Shown here piece after piece: positions 31,473 to 40,100 of a DNA stretch of 64,000 nt. The notes under the pieces were generated by a model. That model was given only the letters and a program-made list of their open reading frames with translations. It did no database searches and was not told the DNA's origin. Each line of letters begins with the position of its first letter. The first letter of the stretch is position 1. The stretch is taken from assembly GCF_900167365.1 (NCBI RefSeq), contig NZ_FUXL01000015.1, positions 40,786 through 104,785 on the forward strand, written 5' to 3'. The position numbers and the translations under genes were made by a program. This DNA is from Consotaella salsifontis. Lineage in GTDB: Bacteria; Pseudomonadota; Alphaproteobacteria; Rhizobiales; Rhizobiaceae.

Positions 31473-32192
31473 ATGGACACCACCCCCACCTTTTCCCCTC
31501 TCGGTTCCGGCATGCCCATAGCAGGCACTCAGGCTCGGCCTCTCGTGCCGGAGAGCGCAACCGGGGTCGATCCCAGGCCTTTTGTTGGCAAGCGGGTGTT
31601 CGACCTGATCGTCGCGCTGGCGATACTCGTGTTCTTCGCACCGTTCATGTTGATGATCGCCGTCGCGATCATGATGACCGACGGGGCGCCCGTGCTGTTC
31701 AAGCATCGGCGCATCGGAGCCGGGGGCCAGCCGTTCGACTGCCTCAAGTTCCGAACGATGGTGCGCGACGCGGACAAACGCCTCGCCGATCTGCTTCAGG
31801 CCGACGATCAGGCGCGCCAGGAATGGCTCCTCTCCCAGAAGCTCAAGAACGATCCTCGAGTGCTGCCAATGGGCAGATTCCTGAGGGAGTCGAGCCTCGA
31901 TGAGCTGCCGCAACTCATCAACGTCCTGAAGGGCGAGATGAGCCTCGTCGGCCCCCGCCCGGTGCTGCTCGACGAGTTGACGCAGCAGTACGGCGAAGAA
32001 GGGAAGCGCGCGTACATCTCCATAAGGCCGGGCATTACAGGGCTTTGGCAGGTCAGCGGCCGAAGCTGCACCGATTACAGCAGACGAGTAAGTTTGGATA
32101 TTCAGTACAGCAAAAATGCATCTCTCAGCACAGACATAATAATATTGATCAAGACCGTGGGGGTCGTCCTATGGCGCAATGGAGCTTACTAA
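31473..32192 (+). CDS. EPS priming sugar-phosphate transferase (PssA/ExoY/WcaJ C-terminal type)
   Basis: A 239-residue bacterial sugar transferase (polyprenyl-phosphate hexose-1-phosphate transferase). It starts EPS repeats by putting a hexose phosphate on undecaprenyl phosphate at the inner membrane. One N-terminal re-entrant/membrane helix (about 45-70; KRVFDLIVALAILVFFAPFMLM) is followed by the catalytic core with LFKHRRIGAGGQPFDCLKFRTMVRDAD, FLRESSLDELPQLINVLKGEMSLVGPRP and the C-terminal RPGITGLWQVSGRS-DY-RRVSLD-QY block. It is the short ExoY form without the WcaJ N-terminal helices. ATG at 31473 follows GGAG by 8 bp. The last 22 bp overlap the start of the NRPS gene, so the two are probably made from one mRNA. 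Confidence 0.92.
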   Translation: MDTTPTFSPLGSGMPIAGTQARPLVPESATGVDPRPFVGKRVFDLIVALAILVFFAPFMLMIAVAIMMTDGAPVLFKHRRIGAGGQPFDCLKFRTMVRDADKRLADLLQADDQARQEWLLSQKLKNDPRVLPMGRFLRESSLDELPQLINVLKGEMSLVGPRPVLLDELTQQYGEEGKRAYISIRPGITGLWQVSGRSCTDYSRRVSLDIQYSKNASLSTDIIILIKTVGVVLWRNGAY

Positions 32193-34183
32193 CCCCGCAT
32201 AGTCCAGAAACATCGAATATTCATGCCTCTCCCGATGGGCTTGGCACGTCTTCCGACCATGACGACGCGTCCTACGATCCACATATCACCGTCGACGCCT
32301 TGTTCGATCGCTATGCGGCGTCACGGCCAAACGCCACGGCGATCATCGGCCCGAGCGGGCGCGTCACCTATCGGGAGCTGTTCGAGCGATCCGAGGCTCT
32401 GGCATCCAGGCTGATCAGCCTCGGCGCGACCGCGGGCGACTTCATCGCGATCATGGCCGGCCGCGGCACTGAAACGATCGTCGCCATGATCGCAATCCTC
32501 AAGATCGGCGCCGCCTTCGTTCCGCTCGACCCGATCTATCCTCGAGAACAGCTCCTGCGGATACTGGACGACTGCCACCCAAAGGCCGTTTTAGCTGCAA
32601 AGCCCTTCGTTGAATTGTGCCGGAGCATCGCACCCACCGATGCGCAGCTGCTGCCGCTCGGCGACATCGGATCGCGCGACGGCGTCCTGCCCGCCCCTGC
32701 TGCGCGGGTCTCGGCAGAGAGCAGCAGCCCCGCCTACGTGATGTACACCTCCGGCTCGACAGGCCGGCCCAAGGGCGTTGTGGTTCCGCACCGTGCAATT
32801 GTGCGGCTCGTCCGCGCGCAGACCTATGTAGGGTTCGCTGCCGACGAGGTGTTTCTGCACCTTGCGCCGCTGGCATTCGACGCCAGCACCTTCGAGATTT
32901 GGGGCGCCCTCCTCAATGGCGGCTCCATCGCCATCGTCGAAGAGCCCAACCCCTCGCTCGACACGATTGCCGAAGCGATCCAACGTTACGGCGCAACAAC
33001 CGTCTGGCTCACCGCCGGCCTATTCCACTTGATGGTCGATCATCACCTGTCAGCCTTCAAGGGGGTGCGCCAACTGCTTGCTGGCGGAGACGTGCTTTCC
33101 CCGAGGCATGTCCGGAAAATCCGCGAGGCCTTCCCCCACTGCCGCTTTGTGAACGGCTATGGGCCGACGGAGAACACCACATTCACCTGCTGCTTTCCCG
33201 TGACCGCCGAGACATGGACCGATGGTCCGTTACCGATCGGATCACCGATCGCCCATGGCGACATCGCCGTCATCGACGAGCACTTCCGCCCGGTGGCAAA
33301 AGGCGATGTGGGGCAACTGGCGGCTTTTGGGGACGGCCTGGCGATCGGCTATCTCGGGCAACCGGAACAGACGCGCGAAAAGTTCGTCGAGCTGGTCGGG
33401 CCCGATGGCGAAGCCCGACGCTGCTACCTGACTGGCGACCTCGTCCGCCAACGGAACGATGGCCTGATCGAATTCCTTGGCCGCGCCGACCGCCAGGTCA
33501 AGATCGCGGGCCGGCGTATCGAGCTGGACGAGATCGAACACGTCATAAGGCGGGACGCCGGCGTCGCCGATGCCGCCGTCGTGGCCATGACCGACGCGTC
33601 CGGCAACAAGCGCATCGCGGCCATCGTGGTGGCGACGGACAACGATCGTCATCTGCCGGCGCCCGAATTCGCCACGGGTCTCGCCGTGCGTCTCGCCGAT
33701 CGCTTGCCTCAGTTCCAGATCCCGTCGCGGATCGAGGTCGTTCCAGCATTCCCGCTCAATCCCAGCGGAAAGGTCGACCGTAAGCACCTGACCGCCCTTC
33801 TCGAAGACCAGCCGTCGAAGCTGCCGGACATGCCCGCCAGCATCGCGCGTCTGGAGCGACAGGGCGTCGCCAGGGTCATCGAGGAGGTCTGGCGCTCGGT
33901 GCTGCGCTGCGGCCCCATCGAGCCACAACAGACGTTCTTCGACCTCGGCGGGCGGTCTCTGCAACTGATCGAGGCTCATGCGGTCCTCCAACAGGCGATC
34001 GGTCGGAATTTCGATGTCGTTCTGATGTTCCGCCACCCGCGCCTTCACGAGCTTGCCAGCGCGCTGACCGAGTTGATCGGATCCGCGCGCCAATCCCCCG
34101 CCGACAGAGTGGCAACGCCGACCCGCTGGCATGAGCCGCGGGATCGGGCCGCCCGCCTCCAGCGCGCCCGGAGAAGCCGATGA
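32171..34183 (+). CDS. NRPS loading protein: adenylation (Val-like code) + peptidyl carrier
   Basis: A 670-residue stand-alone A-PCP didomain. The adenylation domain (about 40-545) has core motifs YVMYTSGSTGRPKGV (A3), the A5 NGYGPTEN, A7 YLTGDL, A8 GRADRQVKIAGRRIELDEIE and A10 NPSGKVDRK. The ten pocket residues read by eye as DAFWLGGTFK, one step from the known valine code DAFWIGGTFK. The carrier site is Ser596 in DLGGRSL. With no condensation domain it should load the starter amino acid. The start overlaps the sugar transferase gene by 22 bp (GTGGGGG upstream of ATG 32171); the stop overlaps the next gene (ATGA). It needs a phosphopantetheinyl transferase; one is encoded at 50178-50903. Confidence 0.9.
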   Translation: MAQWSLLTPHSPETSNIHASPDGLGTSSDHDDASYDPHITVDALFDRYAASRPNATAIIGPSGRVTYRELFERSEALASRLISLGATAGDFIAIMAGRGTETIVAMIAILKIGAAFVPLDPIYPREQLLRILDDCHPKAVLAAKPFVELCRSIAPTDAQLLPLGDIGSRDGVLPAPAARVSAESSSPAYVMYTSGSTGRPKGVVVPHRAIVRLVRAQTYVGFAADEVFLHLAPLAFDASTFEIWGALLNGGSIAIVEEPNPSLDTIAEAIQRYGATTVWLTAGLFHLMVDHHLSAFKGVRQLLAGGDVLSPRHVRKIREAFPHCRFVNGYGPTENTTFTCCFPVTAETWTDGPLPIGSPIAHGDIAVIDEHFRPVAKGDVGQLAAFGDGLAIGYLGQPEQTREKFVELVGPDGEARRCYLTGDLVRQRNDGLIEFLGRADRQVKIAGRRIELDEIEHVIRRDAGVADAAVVAMTDASGNKRIAAIVVATDNDRHLPAPEFATGLAVRLADRLPQFQIPSRIEVVPAFPLNPSGKVDRKHLTALLEDQPSKLPDMPASIARLERQGVARVIEEVWRSVLRCGPIEPQQTFFDLGGRSLQLIEAHAVLQQAIGRNFDVVLMFRHPRLHELASALTELIGSARQSPADRVATPTRWHEPRDRAARLQRARRSR

Positions 34184-37100
34184 ACATGCTCGACAACAAC
34201 GAAAAAACTCGCCCATCGAAGCTTTCAAGCCGCGCTGACGAGCCGATCGCGATCGTTGGAATGGCCGGCCGCTTCCCCGGCGCACCCGACGTCGAGACCT
34301 TCTGGCGGAAGATCAAGGCGGGTGAAGACCTTGTCACCCGGTTCCGACCGGAAGAAATCGAGGACGGCTTCCCTCCGGAAACGCGCGCCTCTCCGGACTA
34401 CGTGCCGGCCCGCCCGATCCTCGACGACGTCGATCTGTTCGACGCCCACGTCTTCGGCATGTATCCGCGTGAGGCGGCGCTGACGGACCCGCAGGCCAGG
34501 ATATTCCTGGAAATATGCTGGGAAGCGCTGGAAGACGCGGGCTGCGACCCGAGCCGCTATCCTGGCGCCATAGGTGTCTGGGCCGGCTGCAGCATGAGCA
34601 CCTATTTCCTGCACCACGTGATGCAGGATCGCGCCGCCATCGAGGAATTCACCTCCAACTATCAGGTGGGGTGTTACCCCCAGCTTCTTTGCGCCCTGAC
34701 CGATACGTTTGCCACGCGCGTCGCCTACAAGCTCGATCTGCGCGGTCCGGCCGTAACCCTGCACACCGCCTGCTCGACCTCGCTGACGGCGGTCGCCCAG
34801 GCATGCCAGAGCCTTGCACTCGGCCATGCCGACATGGCGCTTGCCGGCGGCGTCTCGATCACCTTCCCCCAACGACGCGGCTATCTCTACCAGGACGGAG
34901 GAATGGCCTCGCGCGATGGCCGGTGCCGCCCCTTCGACGCGGATGCCGACGGCACGGTGTTCGGCAGCGGCGCCGGGGTCGTGGTTCTCAAGCGGCTGGC
35001 GGATGCCCTCGCTGATCGCGACCAGGTCTACGCCGTCATTCGCGGCTGCGGGATCAACAACGACGGCTCCGACAAGATCGCGTTTACGGCGCCGAGCATC
35101 GCCGGACAGGCCGAGGCCATTGCGCTCGCCCACGCCATGGCCGATGTCGACCCGGCGGATGTCGGCTATGTCGAGTGTCACGGCACCGCGACGCCGTTGG
35201 GCGACCCGATAGAGTTCCAGGGGCTCACTGAGGCATTCGGGCCTCGGCTGCAAGCCGAGAGCTGCGCGCTCGGCTCGGCCAAGGCCAATATCGGCCATCT
35301 CGATGCCGCCGCCGGCATCACCGGATTGATCAAGACCGCCCTCGTGTTGCGGGATGGTGTGATCCCTCCGATGACGCATTACCGCACGCCGAACCCTCGG
35401 ATCGACATCGAGAACAGCCGCTTCTACGTGCCGACCGAACTCAAAGCTTGGCCGTCCGACGGTCGGCCTCGTCTCGCGGGCGTCAGCTCTTTCGGCGTCG
35501 GCGGAACCAACGTCCACATAGTCATGCAGGAGCCGCCGGCGGAAGTCGATCGAGACACTATCAACGATGAGACCGCGCATATTCTGCCGCTTTCGGCCGA
35601 GACCCCTGAGCAGGTCGCCACCCTCGCGACGAGCCTGGCCAGCCGCCTGACGGCCGATGAAAATCTATCCGTCCGCGACGTCGCTTTGACGCTGCAACGC
35701 GGCCGGCGTGTTTTCCGCAATCGGCTGGCCATCGTCTGCCGCGATCGACGGACCGCGATCGACGGGCTTCGCGAGAGGTCGAACAAGGCCCGTCAGGCCG
35801 CGGAAGCCGCGCCCTCGCTGATCTTTCTCTTTCCAGGACAGGGCGCGCAGTATCCGGGGATGGGCAGCGGCCTCTATCGCAGCGAGCCCGCGTTCGCCGA
35901 ATGGATCGATCGCGGCGCCGAAATCCTGAGGCCGCTGATCGACTGCGATATCAGCCAACTTCTCTGCTACGGCGAGCCGACCGATGCCGAGGCGGCCCGC
36001 GCGCTCTCCGAAACGCGCCTCACCCAGCCGGCGCTGTTCCTGACGGAATTCGCCCTCGCCAAGCTCTGGATGTCTTGGGGGCTCATGCCCGACGCGATGG
36101 TCGGCCACAGCGTCGGCGAGTTCACGGCGGCGGCGCTGTCCGGCGTCATCGGGTTCGACGACGCCATCCGCTTGATCGCCGCTCGCGGCAGGTTGATGCA
36201 GGCCGAGCCAGCCGGCGCCATGCTTTCCGTGCGGGCTAGCGTCGAGACCCTGCGCGATCTCCTGGTCGACGGCATCGATATCGCGGCGCGCAACGCGCCG
36301 CAGCTGTCGGTATTGGCCGGCCCGTTCGAGGCCGTCCAGCGCATGGAGGAGGTGTTGGCGGGTGCGGATATCGCAGCCAAACGGCTTCACACCTCCCATG
36401 CCTTTCACTCGGCGATGATGGACCCCGTCGTCGAGGCGATGCGGCATCAGGCAGGGGACATCACCTACCGCTCTCCGTCGATCCCCTTCGTGTCCACGGC
36501 CACGGGTCAATGGGTGTCTCCGGAACGTCCATGGTCGAGCGACTATGTCGCCCACCATTGCCGCGCCACGGTGGTCTTCCAGCAGGCGCTGGAAACGGCC
36601 TGCGAAGGCCGCACACCGGCCCTCCTGGAGGTCGGCCCTGGAAGGACGTTGCTCGCCTTCTCCGGTCAGACGCTCGGCCGGGATCGGCAGGCGGTTCTCG
36701 TCCAGTCGCTGCCGGATCACGACCGCGCTCTCGACGATGAAACGTCCGTCGCGACAGCCTTCGGCGATCTCTGGTGCGCCGGCGCCAATGTTGATTTCGC
36801 GCGGCTGAGCGACCGGGGAGGCCGGACCGTTTCGCTGCCGACCTATCCGTTCCAGCGCAAGCGCCACTGGATCGATCCGCCCCGTTACGCCACGGCAGAC
36901 GCCCCCCTCGCCTCCGCCCCGGCGGATCAGCCCGCCATAACTCCCGACGCTGCGCCGTCCTCACAAGTCACGGAAACCACCATGACAATCTCCATAGCGC
37001 CGGTCGCCGCCGACAACACAGAACTGCTGAAGGCCCGTCTTCTCGAGATCCTCGCCGACCTTTCAGGCGATAGCTTCGAGGCAAAGCACGCCGACTGCTC

Positions 37101-40100
37101 GTTCCTCGAATTGGGCTTCGACTCGCTCTTTCTCGGCCAGTTCGCGCAGCGGATCGAACGCGATTTCAAGGTCGCCATCACCTTCCGCCAGTTGCTGGCG
37201 GACATCCCAAGCGTGCGCGATCTCGCCGATCATCTGAAGAGCCGGATGCCTGTGGAAGTTGCCGCCCCGGTCGCTCCCATGGCAACGAACACGGCCGCAC
37301 CGATGGCACCGGAGCCCCCCCGCTCCCCGGCGCCAAACCTCTTGCCGACTCCTACCATCTCCGTTGCGGCCGCTGCGGGGCGAGGGTCCACCGACGCCGA
37401 AACCCTGATGCAGGCGCAGGTAAGGGCCATGCAGACGCTCTTTACCCAGCAGCTGCAGGCGCTTGGCGCGCTGGCCTCGTCACCGAATGTCGAGACGGCG
37501 ACGCAGAGCATGCCTCAAGTGGCGTCGGCGGCGGCCGCCGCGCCGAGCGCGCAGCCCGCCGCACCGGCCCCGCAAGCCATTGCCCCAACTGTAGAGGAAC
37601 CCGCAGAAGATGCCAATCCGCGCTTTGCCCTGGCCCGGATCAAGTCGCGGATCGCCACCGAGCGCACCCCCGCGCAGGACAGCTTCATCGCCGACCTGAC
37701 CGCCCGCACCTGCGCCCGCAACGCGAAGTCGAAAGCCTATACGGCCACGCACCGCCCGGCCCTTGCGGACCCGCGCGCAGCGGCCGGCTTCCGCGCCGAA
37801 TGGAAGGAGATGGCCTTCCCGCTCGTCTCCGGCCGGTCGAAGGGCTCGCGGATCTGGGACATCGACGGCAACGAATACATCGACCTCGTCAACGGCTACG
37901 GCCAGACGGCCTTCGGTCACGCGCCCGACTTCGTTCTTGAGGCGTTATCGGAGCAGATGGCGGCGGGCTTCGCTATCGGTCCGCAAGCCGATCTGGCCGG
38001 CGAGGTCGCCGAGCTCCTCGCGGAGATGACAGGCCACCAACGCATCACCTTCTGCAACACCGGCTCCGAAGCGGTCATGGCGGCCATGCGCGTCGCTCGT
38101 GCCGTCACCGGCCGCGAGCGGGTAGTGGTTTTCGCCAACGATTACCATGGCCAGTTCGACGAGGTTCTGGTGAAGGGACGCGCGAAAGGTGGCGCTCCCG
38201 CCGCGCTGCCAATCGCCCCAGGCATACCGCGCGCCTCGGTCGGCAACATGGTCGTCCTTCCCTACGGCGACCCGGCGAGCCTCGACTGGATCCGCGCGCA
38301 AGCAAATGATCTCGCGGCCGTCATCATCGAACCGGTGCAGAGCCGGCATCCGGAGCTGCGTCCGCTGGAGTTTGTGCGGGAGCTTCGCCAGGTGACGCAG
38401 AACGCCGGCATCGCGCTTGTCTTCGACGAGGTCGTCACCGGTTTTCGCGTCCATCCCGCTGGGATGCAAGGTCTGTGGGGCATCAAGGGGGATCTTGCGA
38501 CCTATGGAAAGGTCGTCGGCGGCGGCATGCCGATCGGCATCCTGGCCGGCCGTGCCCGGTTCATGGACGCGCTGGACGGCGGGCAGTGGTCCTACGGCGA
38601 CGCATCGGTTCCCGAGGTCGCGCCCACCTTCTTCGCCGGAACGTTCGTGCGCCATCCGCTCGTGCTGGCGGCAACACGCGCTGTGCTGCGCCACCTAAAG
38701 GATCAGGGTGCCGCGCTGCTTGAGCGCACCGCGCAGCGCACCGGCGCTCTCGTGAGCGAAATCAACGGCGACCTTTCGGCACGCGGCGTGCCTGTGCGCG
38801 CGGAGACGTTCTCGAGCTGGTTCATGGTGAACTTCGGCGCCCACGACCCGCTCGGCAGCCTCGTCTATCCGGCGCTTCGCCTTTCCGGCATCCACATCCA
38901 GGAGGGCTATCCCTGCTTCCTGACGACGGCGCATTCCGAAGCCGACTTCGAGCAGATCGCCAAGGCGTTCCGCGACGCCATCGATAGCGTTCAGGCGGTC
39001 GGCATTCTCGCGGCCGCTCCGGTCAAAAGCGAGGCTGTGCAGACACCGGCGAACGGCCCGGAACCCGATCAGGCCGCGCCGACCGAAGCCCCTCTCACCG
39101 AACCGCAGACAGAGATCTGGCTCGCCAGCCAGCTCGGCGACGAGGCGTCCTGCGCCTTCAATGAATCGGTTTCCGTGCATCTGGAAGGCAGGCTGGACAT
39201 CGCCGCGCTGGAAGATGCGTTAGCCGAGCTGGTGCGGCGGCACGATGCCCTCCGCGCTCGATTCTCTCCCAGTGGCGACCGCTTCACCGTGGTTGCCCCG
39301 TTCCGGCTGGAGCCGGAGCGGATCGACCTGACCTCAGAGAGCGATCCCGACGCTGCCTTGGCGATAATTCTGCACGACGACGCCGACACGGCGTTCGATC
39401 TGGTGGCCGGGCCGCCGGTGCGCGCGCTGCTCGTCAAGATGGCGAGCGACCGCTTCGTTCTGGTGCTGACGGCGCACCACATCATCTGCGACGGCTGGTC
39501 GATCAACGCGCTGTTGAAGGAGCTGTCAGTCCTCTACTCGGCGCGTCTCACCGGCACCACGCCCGACCTGCCGCCCGTGCGCGGCTTCGCCCACTACGCC
39601 CTCGACCAGGCGGCTGCGCGTGACACGCACGGCAAGGAAGAGGCCTATTGGCTGGCAGAGTTCGCCACCATTCCCGAGCAACCGGAATTGCCGCAGGACC
39701 GGCCACGCCCGACGATGCGCACCTTCGGCGGCGCGACGGCGACGGGCTTCGTCGATGCCGATCTTCGCCGGGCGCTGAAGGCGGCGGGGGCAAAGCAGGG
39801 CGCGACCTTGTTCACGACCCTTTTTTCAAGTCTTCAAGTGCTGATCGGGCGGCTCAGCGGCGCCAGCGATATCGTTCTCGCCGTGCCGACCGCAGGCCAA
39901 ATCCTCGTGGACGATCCGGTCCTGGTTGGACACTGCGTCAACTTCCTGCCGATCCGCTCACCATTCGACGCATCCGAGACCATGGCCGAGCACCTCAAGA
40001 AGACGCAGCGGCGGATCTTGCGCGCCTTCGATCATCAGGACTTCACCTATGGCACGCTGGTCCGCAAGCTCGACCTACCACGCGGCGTCGATCGTCCGCC